DNA of 64,000 nt from Variovorax sp. V213 (GTDB lineage Bacteria; Pseudomonadota; Gammaproteobacteria; Burkholderiales; Burkholderiaceae_C): contig NZ_AP028664.1 in NCBI RefSeq assembly GCF_041154455.1, forward strand, positions 4,713,001 to 4,777,000, in the 5' to 3' direction. Below are positions 1 through 8,224 of this stretch, one piece after another. The position numbers and the translations under genes were made by a program. Numbering within the stretch: the stretch's first letter is position 1; each line of letters begins with the position of its first letter. The notes under the pieces are model-generated. The model was not told the origin of the DNA and ran no database searches. It saw nothing but the letters and a program-made list of their open reading frames with translations.

Positions 1-513
1 ATGGGCATGAGCGGCAGCAACGCCACGTCGTCGAATCCGATGGTGGGCGGCGCCGCGATGGTCCCGACGAAAGACATCGTCGACAACGCCGTGAATTCGA
101 AGGACCACACCACGCTGGTCGCCGCGGTGAAGGCCGCGGACCTGGTGAGCACGCTGAAGAGCCCCGGCCCGTTCACCGTCTTCGCGCCGACGAACGCGGC
201 CTTTTCGGCACTGCCGGCCGGCACGGTCGACACCTTGCTCAAGCCCGAGAACAAGCCCACGCTCGCCAAGGTGCTGACCTACCACGTGGTGCCCGGCAAG
301 ATGGACGGCGCGGCCCTCATGAACGCCATCAAGGCAGGCGGCGGCAAGGCCATGCTGAAGACCGCGAGCGGCGGCATGCTGACCGCGACGATGAGCGGCA
401 GCAACGTGATGGTGAGCGACGCCAAGGGCGGCACGGCGACGGTGACCATCGCCAACGTCTACCAGTCGAACGGCGTGATCCACGTGGTGGACAAGGTGCT
501 GCTGCCGGGCTGA
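1..513 (+). CDS. Fasciclin (FAS1) domain protein, probably truncated at 5' end by window edge
   Basis: One FAS1 domain fills most of the 170 visible residues. Its H1 motif (FTVFAPTNAAF) lies near residue 58, YHVVPG near 94, and the H2-like end (VIHVVDKVLLP) closes the protein. FAS1 domains mediate adhesion in secreted or surface proteins. No signal peptide is visible. The frame is open from base 1, and the first residues are a Gly/Ser/Asn-rich linker, so the true start and export signal probably lie upstream of the window; the ATG at base 1 may be internal. The gene runs toward the LysR gene and shares a strong hairpin with it. The physiological role is unknown. Confidence 0.85.
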   Translation: MGMSGSNATSSNPMVGGAAMVPTKDIVDNAVNSKDHTTLVAAVKAADLVSTLKSPGPFTVFAPTNAAFSALPAGTVDTLLKPENKPTLAKVLTYHVVPGKMDGAALMNAIKAGGGKAMLKTASGGMLTATMSGSNVMVSDAKGGTATVTIANVYQSNGVIHVVDKVLLPG

Positions 514-532
514 CCGTTCTCGCGCAAGAGGC

Positions 533-561
533 GCGCGGCGGGCTTGTCAGGCCCGCCGCGC
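533..561. terminator. Hairpin between convergent genes, likely bidirectional terminator
   Basis: A perfect 11-bp GC-rich inverted repeat (533-543 with 551-561) encloses a 7-base loop. It sits where the fasciclin gene and the LysR gene end facing each other; the LysR stop codon falls in the loop. There is no clear T-tract, so the terminator role is inferred from position and stem strength. Confidence 0.5.
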
Positions 562-1473
562 CGCCTCGGCTTCTTCGCGCAGCCATTGCGCGAACTCCTG
601 CGCGTCGCGGTTGCCCGCGGCGCGCCTCGAGGTTTCGATGAAGTAGCCGCGGTGCGAGGCCACGCCCTCGCCGAGCGGCGCCACGAGCCTGCCCTCCTGC
701 ACCAGCTCGCGCAGCAACGGCAGCCGGCCGATCACCACGCCCTGGCCCGCCACTGCAGCGGCCACCGCATCGGCGTACTGGGTGAAGCGCAGCGTGCTCT
801 TCATGCGCAGGTCGTCGAGCCCCATCACCCGGAGCCAGGGCTCCCAGTCGATGGTAGGGGTCTCGCTGTGGTCGGGATATTCCACGGTCAGCAAGGTGAG
901 CTTCGAAAAATCGGACAGCTCGCGCAGCGAGGCGGCGAGTTGCGGTGAGCACAGCGGGATCACCGACTCCTCGAACAGCGCCGGACCGATGCCGCGGCTG
1001 ATCGGCACGAAGCGCACCGCCAGGTCGATGCGGCTGCTCTCCAGGTCGAGCACGTCGAGCGTGGCCGACACCCGCACGTCGACCTGCGGGTGGCTGCCGG
1101 TGAAACGCACCAGCCTCGGAATGAGCCAGAGCGATGCGAAGCCCGGCGTGGTGGTGATCGCCACCTGCCGCGGCGCGGAACTGGCACGCACGCGCGCCGT
1201 GGCATCGCGCAGGCGCTCCAGGCTGTCGGTCACGGCCCGCTGCATGACGCCGCCCGCCTCGGTGAGCGCCAGCGCGCGGTGGCGCCGCTCGAACAGCAGC
1301 ACGCCCAGGCTGGCTTCGAGCTGCTGGATCTGGCGGCTCACGGCCGACTGGGTGAGGTGCAGTTCGCCGGCCGCCAGCGTGAAGCTCAGCCGGCGCGCCG
1401 CGGCCTCGAAACTGCGCAGCAGATCGAGTGGCGGGAGTTCGCCGGCCGGGGCTTTCACATTCTCTGAATGCAT
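547..1473 (-). CDS. LysR-family transcriptional regulator
   Basis: A 308-residue protein of usual LTTR length. The N-terminal winged helix-turn-helix is clear at about residues 15-75 (DLLRSFEAAARRLSFT, LTQSAVSRQI, LGVLLFERR), followed by a substrate-binding domain of the periplasmic-binding-protein fold. The frame stays open upstream, but the ATG at 1473 gives the standard LTTR N-terminus and the sequence above it is not LTTR-like. The gene is transcribed away from a DUF2917 gene across a short intergenic region that carries a 17-bp palindrome with the T-N11-A form of LTTR operators. Regulation of that neighbour and of itself is likely. The effector is unknown. Confidence 0.93.
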   Translation of the reverse strand: MHSENVKAPAGELPPLDLLRSFEAAARRLSFTLAAGELHLTQSAVSRQIQQLEASLGVLLFERRHRALALTEAGGVMQRAVTDSLERLRDATARVRASSAPRQVAITTTPGFASLWLIPRLVRFTGSHPQVDVRVSATLDVLDLESSRIDLAVRFVPISRGIGPALFEESVIPLCSPQLAASLRELSDFSKLTLLTVEYPDHSETPTIDWEPWLRVMGLDDLRMKSTLRFTQYADAVAAAVAGQGVVIGRLPLLRELVQEGRLVAPLGEGVASHRGYFIETSRRAAGNRDAQEFAQWLREEAEAARRA

Positions 1474-1524
1474 GCAACGAGTTCCAAATGACCGCGTGTA
1501 GGAGGGAGAACTACTCACTATATT

Positions 1525-1541
1525 CATTCGTATCACGAATG
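1525..1541. promoter_or_regulatory. 17-bp perfect palindrome, candidate LysR operator
   Basis: CATTCGT-ATC-ACGAATG is a perfect 7-3-7 inverted repeat and contains the T-N11-A pattern typical of LysR-family boxes. It lies in the divergent region between the LysR gene and the DUF2917 gene. A -10-like TATATT (1519-1524) abuts it, without a good -35 element, as expected for a regulated promoter. Binding is inferred. Confidence 0.5.
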
Positions 1542-1555
1542 CAATGGAGCTTGCC

Positions 1556-1879
1556 ATGAGCACCCGCCGGAACCTCTCTCCCCGTTTCCACGTCAGCCTG
1601 CCGACCCGTTCCATCTTTGCCGTGCCCGACGGCGCGGGCGTGGGCATCGAATGCCGCAGCGGCTCGGTGTGGGTCACGCTCGACCGCGACCCGCGCGACG
1701 TCGTGCTGGCGCCGGGCGAACGCTTCGAGGGCACCGAACACCGGCGCGTGCTGGTCTCCGCGCTGGAGGCTTCGTGCATCACCGTCTCGGATGCGCAGCC
1801 CGCGGCCATGCCGCTGCCCGTGCCGGCAGGCCGCCGGTCGCCTTGGCGACTGCTGCCTCTGGGGTTGTCCCCGGCTTGA
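1556..1879 (+). CDS. DUF2917 domain protein
   Basis: A 107-residue protein whose core (residues about 10-75) has the DUF2917 pattern, with a GxxxWVTLDRDPRDVVLAPGE-like segment. DUF2917 genes often lie beside LysR regulators in Burkholderiales; function is not known. The start at 1556 is preferred over the in-frame ATG at 1544 because GGAG at 1546-1549 is well spaced for 1556, while the earlier ATG has no ribosome-binding site and abuts the palindrome. The C-terminal 30 residues are Pro/Ala/Arg-rich and look disordered. A terminator follows about 55 bases downstream. Confidence 0.8.
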   Translation: MSTRRNLSPRFHVSLPTRSIFAVPDGAGVGIECRSGSVWVTLDRDPRDVVLAPGERFEGTEHRRVLVSALEASCITVSDAQPAAMPLPVPAGRRSPWRLLPLGLSPA

Positions 1880-1932
1880 CCTGAAGACCCCCGGCATCGA
1901 ACCTCGATGCCATGGACTTTCCACGCACCGAA

Positions 1933-1960
1933 CGCCGCCGTCCCGACGGGCGGCTTTTTT
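1933..1960 (+). terminator. Rho-independent terminator after the DUF2917 gene
   Basis: GCCGCC (1934-1939) pairs with GGCGGC (1949-1954), followed directly by six T residues. It separates the DUF2917 gene from the downstream thiolase cluster. Confidence 0.75.
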
Positions 1961-2003
1961 GCATTGGGCGTCCGGTTCACGCTGTTTTCTTTTCGAGAAG
2001 GAC

Positions 2004-3188
2004 ATGACCATGGCAGAGGCATACATCGTCGCCGCGGCACGCACGGCCGGCGGCCGGCGCGGCGGCAAGCTCGCGGGCTGGCATCCGGCCGACCTGGCGG
2101 CGCAGGTGATCGACGCATTGGTGGCGAAGAGCGGCATCGACCCGGCAGCGGTGGAGGACGTGATCCTCGGCTGTGTGAGCCAGGTCGGCGAGCAGGCGAC
2201 CAACGTCGCGCGCAATGCGGTGCTGGCGTCGAGGCTGCCCGAATCGGTGCCGGGCACCTCGGTCGACCGGCAATGCGGCTCGTCGCAGCAGGCGCTGCAC
2301 TTCGCGGCGCAGGCCGTGATGTCGGGCAGCATGGACGCGGTGATTGCGGGCGGCGTCGAAAGCATGACGCGCGTGCCGATGTTCACGCCCAACGCGCTGC
2401 CGGCCAAGGCGGGCCTGGGCACCTACATGAGCCCGGCCATGAAGAAGCGCTATCCGGGCGTGGAGTTCAGCCAGTTCACGGGCGCGGAGATGATCGCCAG
2501 GAACCACGGCATCGAGAAGGACGCGCTCGACCGCTATGCGCTCGAAAGCCACCGCCGCGCGGTGGCCGCGAGCCGCGAGGGCGCCTTCCATGAGGAGATC
2601 GTGCCTATCGAGATCCTCTCGGCCGACGGCACGGGCACGGGCGAGCAGCACACGGTGGATGAAGGCATCCGCTTCGACGCCACGCTCGAAGGCATCGCGG
2701 GCGTCAAGCTGATCGCCGAGGGCGGACGCTGCACCGCGGCCACCGCGAGCCAGATCTGCGACGGCGCGAGCGGCGTGCTGGTGGTGAACGAACGCGGCCT
2801 GAAGGCGCTGGGCGTGAAGCCGCTGGCGCGCATCCACCACATGAGCGTGATGGGGCATGACCCGGTGATCATGCTGGAAGCACCGCTGCCCGCCACGCTG
2901 CATGCGCTGAAAAAGGCCGGCATGCGCATCCAGGACATCGACCTCTATGAAGTGAACGAAGCCTTCGCGCCCGTGCCGATCGCGTGGCTGGAGGCGCTGG
3001 AGGCCGATCCGGCGCGGCTCAACGTGAACGGCGGCGCCATTGCGCTCGGCCATCCGCTGGGCGCCTCGGGCACCAAGCTCATGACCACGCTGATCCATGC
3101 ACTGGGCCGGCGCGGCAAGCGCTACGGCCTGCAGACGATGTGCGAAGGCGGCGGCATGGCCAACGTCACCATCGTGGAAAGGCTGTGA
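2004..3188 (+). CDS. Thiolase (acetyl-CoA C-acyltransferase)
   Basis: A 394-residue type-II thiolase, the usual length. The nucleophilic cysteine is at about residue 91 (DRQCGSSQQALH). The C-terminal catalytic block is present: NVNGGAIALGHPLGASG with the His, and the second Cys in MCEGGGMAN. Thiolases cleave 3-ketoacyl-CoA, or run in reverse to condense acetyl-CoA. An AG-rich ribosome-binding site (GAGAAGGA) precedes the ATG at 2004; 2010 is an alternative start. The stop overlaps the next gene's start (TGATG), so translation is probably coupled. With the hydratase and acyl-CoA dehydrogenase downstream it forms a beta-oxidation-type cluster. Chain-length preference cannot be read from sequence. 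Confidence 0.93.
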   Translation: MTMAEAYIVAAARTAGGRRGGKLAGWHPADLAAQVIDALVAKSGIDPAAVEDVILGCVSQVGEQATNVARNAVLASRLPESVPGTSVDRQCGSSQQALHFAAQAVMSGSMDAVIAGGVESMTRVPMFTPNALPAKAGLGTYMSPAMKKRYPGVEFSQFTGAEMIARNHGIEKDALDRYALESHRRAVAASREGAFHEEIVPIEILSADGTGTGEQHTVDEGIRFDATLEGIAGVKLIAEGGRCTAATASQICDGASGVLVVNERGLKALGVKPLARIHHMSVMGHDPVIMLEAPLPATLHALKKAGMRIQDIDLYEVNEAFAPVPIAWLEALEADPARLNVNGGAIALGHPLGASGTKLMTTLIHALGRRGKRYGLQTMCEGGGMANVTIVERL

Positions 3189-3994
3189 TGAACGCGCAAC
3201 AGCCCTACGTGCTTTACGAATTGGCCGACGGCATCGCCACGCTCACGCTGAACCTGCCAGCCAAGCTGAATCCGATCGCACGCGAACTGCAGATTGAACT
3301 GCGCGACGCGCTGGAGCGCATCCGCGATGACCGCGCGGTGCGCGCCGTGATCCTGACCGGTGCCGGCAAGGCCTTTTGCGTGGGCGCCGACTTGAGCGCG
3401 ATGGCGACCGGAGACGAAGGCAAGTCGCTCGGAACGCAGACGGCGGAGTGGATGCAGTCGCTCAGCAATCCGCTGATCGAGACGCTGCGCACGCTGCCCG
3501 TGCCGGTGGTGGCCGCGGTCAACGGCGCCGCGGCGGGGGCGGGCGTCGGATTGGCGCTTGCGGCCGACGTGACGATTGCGGCGCGCAGCGCGTACTTCTA
3601 CCTGCCCTTCCTGCCCAAGCTCGGCATCGTGCCGGACCTGGGCTGCACCTGGGCCATTCCGCGCCGGGCCGGCAAGGCGCGCGCCATGGGCATGGCGCTG
3701 CTCGACGAGCGCCTGAGCGCTGCGCGCGCGGTGCAATGGGGCCTGATCTGGGCCTGCGCCGACGACGAACAGCTGCTCGACGAAGCGCGCGCGATTGCGC
3801 AGCGGCTCGCCCGCCTGCCGGCGCATGCGGTGCTCGAAGCGCGCGAAGCCTTCGAAGCCTCCGAACGGCACACGCTGGCCGAACAGCTGCACTACGAAAG
3901 CGAACGCCAGCGCGAGCTGATCGACCGCCCCACCTTTCGAGAAGGCGTGAGCGCCTTTCTGCAGAAGCGCCCGCCCGTTTTCGAGGGCCGGTGA
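3188..3994 (+). CDS. Enoyl-CoA hydratase/isomerase family protein (PaaG-like)
   Basis: A 268-residue crotonase-fold protein. The oxyanion-hole segments are AFCVGADLSAM (about residue 62) and NGAAAGAGVGLALAADV (about 112). The active-site segment KLGIVPDLGCTW (about 144) has Asp after Pro, as in PaaG-type isomerases, so an isomerase role on a ring-derived or unsaturated CoA ester is as possible as simple hydration. It starts within the thiolase stop codon and ends four bases before the acyl-CoA dehydrogenase. The family call is firm; the exact reaction is open. Confidence 0.9.
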   Translation: MNAQQPYVLYELADGIATLTLNLPAKLNPIARELQIELRDALERIRDDRAVRAVILTGAGKAFCVGADLSAMATGDEGKSLGTQTAEWMQSLSNPLIETLRTLPVPVVAAVNGAAAGAGVGLALAADVTIAARSAYFYLPFLPKLGIVPDLGCTWAIPRRAGKARAMGMALLDERLSAARAVQWGLIWACADDEQLLDEARAIAQRLARLPAHAVLEAREAFEASERHTLAEQLHYESERQRELIDRPTFREGVSAFLQKRPPVFEGR

Positions 3995-3998
3995 CACC

Positions 3999-5168
3999 AT
4001 GACGCTGATCGAACGCACGCTCTTCGGCGCCGACCACGAGGCCTTTCGCGACAGCTTCCGCCGCTTCATGGACAAGGAGATCGCGCCCTTCCACGAGGCA
4101 TGGGAAGAGCAAGGCTACGTGGACCGCGCCGTATGGTCGAAGGCTGGCGAGAACGGCTTTCTCTGCATGGCGCTGCCCGAAGAATATGGCGGCGCGGGCG
4201 CCGACCTGCTCTATTCGGTGATCCAGTTCGAAGAACTCTGGGCGCGCGGCTTCACGGGCATCGGCTTCGGGCTGCACAGCGAGATCGTGGCGCCGTACAT
4301 CCTGCGCTACGGCACCGAGGAACAGAAGCGGCGCCATCTGCCCAGGCTCGCGAGCGGCGAGATGGTCGGCGCCATCGCCATGAGCGAGCCCGGCGCAGGC
4401 AGCGACCTGCAGGCGGTCAAGACCAGTGCGTTGAGGCAGCCCGACGGCAGCTACCTGCTCAATGGCAGCAAGACCTTCATCACCAACGGGTGGCACGCCG
4501 ACCTGGTGATCGTGGTGGCCAAGACCGATCCGGCCGCTGGCGCGAAAGGCACCAGCCTGTTCCTGGTCGAGCGCGGCACGCCGGGTTTCGAAAAGGGCAA
4601 GCGGCTCAAGAAACTGGGGCTGAAGGCGCAGGACACTTCCGAGCTGTTCTTCAACGATGTGCGGCTGCCGGCCGACGCCCTGCTCGGCGATGCCGCGCAG
4701 CTGAACCGCGGCTTCGTCTGCCTGATGGAGCAGCTGCCGTGGGAGCGGCTGCAGATCGCGATCAGCGCGGTGGCCGCCTCGCAGGCCGCCATCGACCAGA
4801 CCGTGGCCTATGTGAAAGACCGCAAGGTGTTCGGCCAGCCGGTCGGCAACTACCAGAACACCCGCTACACGCTGGCCGAACTGCAGACCGAAGTGCAGGT
4901 GGCGCAGGTGTTCGTCGACAAGTGCATCGAACTGCTGATAGCCGAAAAGCTCGATACCGCCACCGCCAGCATGGCCAAGTACTGGACCACCGACCTGCAG
5001 TGCAAGGTGATGGACGAGTGCGTGCAGCTGCACGGCGGCTACGGCTTCATGTGGGAGTACCCGATCACGCGCGCGTACGCCGACGCGCGGGTGCAGCGCA
5101 TCTATGGCGGCACCAACGAGATCATGAAGGAAGTGATCACGCGCTCGATGGGCCTGGGCGGGCGCTGA
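3999..5168 (+). CDS. Acyl-CoA dehydrogenase
   Basis: A 389-residue flavoprotein with the standard order of N-terminal helical, central beta and C-terminal helical domains. FAD/substrate motif AMSEPGAGSDLQ is near residue 128 and the C-terminal QLHGGYGFMWEYPITR near 345. The position that carries the catalytic Glu in medium- and short-chain enzymes is Gly here (RIYGGTNEIMKE), while EQLPWERL near residue 245 carries a Glu as in long-chain and isovaleryl-CoA types. That suggests long-chain or branched substrates. It is third in the cluster behind the thiolase and hydratase. Confidence 0.93.
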   Translation: MTLIERTLFGADHEAFRDSFRRFMDKEIAPFHEAWEEQGYVDRAVWSKAGENGFLCMALPEEYGGAGADLLYSVIQFEELWARGFTGIGFGLHSEIVAPYILRYGTEEQKRRHLPRLASGEMVGAIAMSEPGAGSDLQAVKTSALRQPDGSYLLNGSKTFITNGWHADLVIVVAKTDPAAGAKGTSLFLVERGTPGFEKGKRLKKLGLKAQDTSELFFNDVRLPADALLGDAAQLNRGFVCLMEQLPWERLQIAISAVAASQAAIDQTVAYVKDRKVFGQPVGNYQNTRYTLAELQTEVQVAQVFVDKCIELLIAEKLDTATASMAKYWTTDLQCKVMDECVQLHGGYGFMWEYPITRAYADARVQRIYGGTNEIMKEVITRSMGLGGR

Positions 5169-5216
5169 GACAGAGGGGCACTGGCGCCCGGCGAAGGGCT
5201 GCGGGAGAATGGCCGC

Positions 5217-6473
5217 ATGCCCATCCTCAACGCCTTCTACGCCCAGTCGGGCGGCGTCACCTCGGTCATCAACGCGTCGGCCTGCGGCGTGATCGAGACG
5301 GCACGAAAACACCCGGACCGCATCGGCCAGCTCTACGCCGGGCGCAACGGCATCATCGGCGCGCTGACCGAGGACCTGATCGACACCGGCGCCGAACCGG
5401 CCGAAGCCATTGCCGCGCTGCGCTCCACGCCTTCGGGCGCCTTCGGCTCGTGCCGCTACAAGCTCAAGTCGCTCGAAAAGAACCGGCGCGAATACGAGCG
5501 GCTCATCGAGGTGTTCAAGGCGCACGGCATCGGCTACTTCTTCTACAACGGCGGTGGCGATTCGGCCGACACCTGCTTCAAGGTGAGCCAGCTGTCGCAG
5601 TCGCTCGGCTATCCGCTGCAGGCCATCCACGTGCCCAAGACCATCGACAACGACCTGCCGCTGACCGATTGCTGCCCGGGCTTCGGCTCGGTCGCCAAGT
5701 ACGTGGCGGTGTCCACGCTCGAAGCCTCGTTCGACGTGCGCTCGATGGCGGCCACCTCCACCAAGGTGTTCGTGCTCGAGGTGATGGGGCGGCATGCGGG
5801 CTGGATTGCGGCGGCGGGCGGGCTGGCGGCGGACCACGGCATTCCGGTGGTGGTGCTGTTTCCCGAGATCGAATTCGACAAGGCCCGCTTTCTCGCGCGG
5901 GTCGACGAGCTGGTGAAGCAGCACGGCTACTGCTCGGTGGTGGTGTCCGAAGGCTGCCATTACCCCGACGGCACCTTCCTGGCCGAACAGGGCACGCGCG
6001 ACGCTTTCGGCCATGCGCAGCTCGGCGGCGCGGCGCCGGTGGTGGCGCAGATGGTCAAGGATGCACTGGGCCACAAGTTCCACTGGGCGGTGGCCGACTA
6101 CCTTCAGCGTGCGGCTCGGCACATTGCCTCGGCCACCGACGTGCGGCAGGCCTACGAGCTGGGGCAGCGTGCGGTCGAGCTCGCGCTCGAAGGCCGCAAC
6201 GCGGTGATGCCGACCATCGAACGCACCTCCGATGCGCCCTATACCTACCGCATTGGCAGTGCGCCGCTCGACGCGGTGGCCAACGTCGAGAAGCCGATGC
6301 CGCGCGACTTCATCTCGGACGACGGCTACGGCATCACCGACAAGTGCAGGCTCTACCTGCTTCCGCTGATCGAGGGCGAGGATTACCCCGCCTACCGCAA
6401 CGGACTGCCGGTGTACGCAACCTTGCGAAACGTTGCCGTGGCAAAGAAGCTTCCGGCCTTCGAGCTCGCCTGA
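5217..6473 (+). CDS. 6-phosphofructokinase, probably pyrophosphate-dependent
   Basis: A 418-residue PFK-family protein. The phosphoryl-donor loop reads NGGGDSADT near residue 106 and the substrate loop PKTIDNDLP near 140. In this family Asp at the GGD(D/G) site together with Lys before TIDND marks PPi-dependent enzymes; ATP enzymes have Gly at both. The fructose-6-phosphate segment EVMGRHAGW is present. A PPi enzyme is reversible and can serve both glycolysis and gluconeogenesis. The gene starts 49 bases after the acyl-CoA dehydrogenase and overlaps the next start (TGATG). The donor assignment rests on two residues. Confidence 0.9.
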   Translation: MPILNAFYAQSGGVTSVINASACGVIETARKHPDRIGQLYAGRNGIIGALTEDLIDTGAEPAEAIAALRSTPSGAFGSCRYKLKSLEKNRREYERLIEVFKAHGIGYFFYNGGGDSADTCFKVSQLSQSLGYPLQAIHVPKTIDNDLPLTDCCPGFGSVAKYVAVSTLEASFDVRSMAATSTKVFVLEVMGRHAGWIAAAGGLAADHGIPVVVLFPEIEFDKARFLARVDELVKQHGYCSVVVSEGCHYPDGTFLAEQGTRDAFGHAQLGGAAPVVAQMVKDALGHKFHWAVADYLQRAARHIASATDVRQAYELGQRAVELALEGRNAVMPTIERTSDAPYTYRIGSAPLDAVANVEKPMPRDFISDDGYGITDKCRLYLLPLIEGEDYPAYRNGLPVYATLRNVAVAKKLPAFELA

Positions 6474-6712
6474 TGCGCACGGTGCCCGCCCTCGACACGA
6501 TCGACGCCACGCGCTGTCCGCTGTGCGGCGACGAGAACCGCTGCGCGATGGAAGTCGCGCGCGAAACCGGCCAGCCGCAACCGCCGTGCTGGTGCATGGC
6601 GACCGACTTCCGCAATGCGCCGCTCGCGTCGCTGCCGGAAGCATCGCGCGGTAAGGCCTGCATCTGCGCCCGCTGCGCCGAGGGAACGCCCGCCGCCGCG
6701 CCTCAGGACTGA
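6473..6712 (+). CDS. Cysteine-rich CWC family small protein
   Basis: A 79-residue protein with cysteine clusters in the CWC pattern: CPLCGDENRC, PCWC and CICARC. Paired CxxC motifs suggest a small zinc-binding protein, but no function is established for the family. It starts inside the stop codon of the phosphofructokinase gene, so it is probably co-translated with it. Its 3' end overlaps the oppositely oriented metallopeptidase gene by 10 bases. Confidence 0.8.
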   Translation: MRTVPALDTIDATRCPLCGDENRCAMEVARETGQPQPPCWCMATDFRNAPLASLPEASRGKACICARCAEGTPAAAPQD

Positions 6713-8097
6713 GCGGAGCTCTGCTGCTGGCCCTGGGCCTGCACCTGTGACTGCGTTTGTGACTGTGCCGGCGCGGACGCCGGAGGCTCGGAGTGCGGCG
6801 GCAGCGGCACATCCGGCGCGGCCGCTGCCGATGGCGTGGTGTCGCGTTGCTGCGTGACCACGCAATGGATGAACTGGAGTTTGCCCACGGCGGTGCGCGG
6901 CAGCACGAAGGGGTAGTAGTCGGGCTGCCCCATGCTGCGCGAGAGTTCGTTGAGCACGTTGGTGAGCAGCACCCAGCCGTTGAGAAACTCCAAAAACTTG
7001 GTGGCGCCGGGGTGCTCCGGACGCCACAGGTCTTCCGTGGTGAACAGGTCGCTCGCGAGTTCCACGTTGGTGGCGTCCACGCCAAAGCTCATGGCCGTGT
7101 CGGTGGTGTCGGCCATGTGCAGGTAATGGGCCCAGGTTTCGGCCCAGTCTTCCCACGGATGCATGCTCGCGTAGCTGCTCACGAAGCGGTTGGACCAGTC
7201 GGGCGGGGGGCCCTGTTCGTAGTGCGTCTGCAGTGCGGCGGCGTAGTCGGCGCGCTCGTCGCCGAAGAGCGCGCGAAACTCGTCGAGCCAGGGCGTGGGA
7301 TGCACCAGCAGGTCCCAGTAGTAATGGCCGATCTCATGGCGGAAATGGCCGAGCAGCGTGCGGTAGGGCTCGCGCATTTCGGCCCGGATGCGTTCGCGCA
7401 CCGCGTCCTCGGCCTCTTCGGCGTTGAGGGTGATCACGCCGTGTTCATGCCCCGTCATCACGTGCGGGGCGCCCGGCATGTTGCCGAGAAAGTCGAAAGC
7501 CAGGCCGTGCACCGGATCGGCATGGCGGCTGACCACCGGCAGCCCGAGCGCCAGAAGCTGCGAGATGAGCCTGCGTTTCGCATGCTCGAGCTTGCGCCAG
7601 AGTTCGCCGTTCCTTTCCACCGAAAGATCGGGAATGGTGCGGGTGACGCTGCACGATAGGCAAAAGCCGGGCGCGAGGCCGTCGGTGTTGAACGAAGGGT
7701 CGTCGCCTTCGCGCGGCGCCGGCACCATCCAGTTGCAGCTGGCGGCGGTCAGGAGGTTGGCGCAGCGGCGGTACCTCTTGCCCTCCGGATTGCCGAACAC
7801 GGTGAAGGTATCGGGCTCTGCGCCTTGGCCTTGGCCCTCGCTCTCCCCCTCGCCCGCGCCCTCTGTCTGGGCTCCGGCCTCGCCCTGGACCGGCGACAGC
7901 GGCACCACCCCGAGCCGGTCGATCACATATCCGAGCGGCGTGCGGCAGGCCAGGCATTGGCTGTTGCGCAGGAACACCGGGCGGCCGCACTGGCAGCGGT
8001 AGGCGCGGCTGACGGTCGGCGCCGCAAGCTCGGACGCGAGGTTGGGTGCCCCGACCGGATCGGAGGCATCGGCTGGGGCGCCGGATTGAAGGTTCAT
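6703..8097 (-). CDS. Zinc-ribbon, putative zinc-binding metallopeptidase (gluzincin-like)
   Basis: A 464-residue protein. A zinc ribbon (CQCGRPVFLRNSQCLAC) lies at about residues 35-50, and a metalloprotease motif HEIGH at about residue 250 with downstream acidic residues (EDWAETWAHYL). This matches the family of putative zinc-binding metallopeptidases with unknown substrate. There is no signal peptide, so it is probably cytoplasmic. A Gly/Glu/Gln-rich low-complexity stretch separates ribbon and core, and the C-terminus is a Pro/Ser then Gln-rich tail. The start at 8097 is chosen over an upstream in-frame ATG near 8136 because the protein core begins soon after; this is uncertain. Confidence 0.8.
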   Translation of the reverse strand: MNLQSGAPADASDPVGAPNLASELAAPTVSRAYRCQCGRPVFLRNSQCLACRTPLGYVIDRLGVVPLSPVQGEAGAQTEGAGEGESEGQGQGAEPDTFTVFGNPEGKRYRRCANLLTAASCNWMVPAPREGDDPSFNTDGLAPGFCLSCSVTRTIPDLSVERNGELWRKLEHAKRRLISQLLALGLPVVSRHADPVHGLAFDFLGNMPGAPHVMTGHEHGVITLNAEEAEDAVRERIRAEMREPYRTLLGHFRHEIGHYYWDLLVHPTPWLDEFRALFGDERADYAAALQTHYEQGPPPDWSNRFVSSYASMHPWEDWAETWAHYLHMADTTDTAMSFGVDATNVELASDLFTTEDLWRPEHPGATKFLEFLNGWVLLTNVLNELSRSMGQPDYYPFVLPRTAVGKLQFIHCVVTQQRDTTPSAAAAPDVPLPPHSEPPASAPAQSQTQSQVQAQGQQQSSAQS

Positions 8098-8224
8098 GTC
8101 GTTGTTCTGAGGGGCAAGGCGGGACAGCGGATGCATTGTGGAGCGGCCGGGCGCATGCCTGGCCGCGCAAAGCCCGATATGCTTGTAGGACGACGGACCC
8201 GCATCCAGGCCGGGCCGCCGTCTC

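Noticed and set aside
1474..2118. N-terminal extension of the LysR frame
   Set aside because: The open frame continues 215 codons upstream, but it lies opposite the DUF2917 and thiolase genes and is not LysR-like; the ATG at 1473 gives the normal protein.
3519..7085. A 1188-codon open frame on the minus strand
   Set aside because: It runs antisense through three well-supported plus-strand genes and is Arg/His/Ala-rich with no domain pattern; a GC-rich shadow frame.
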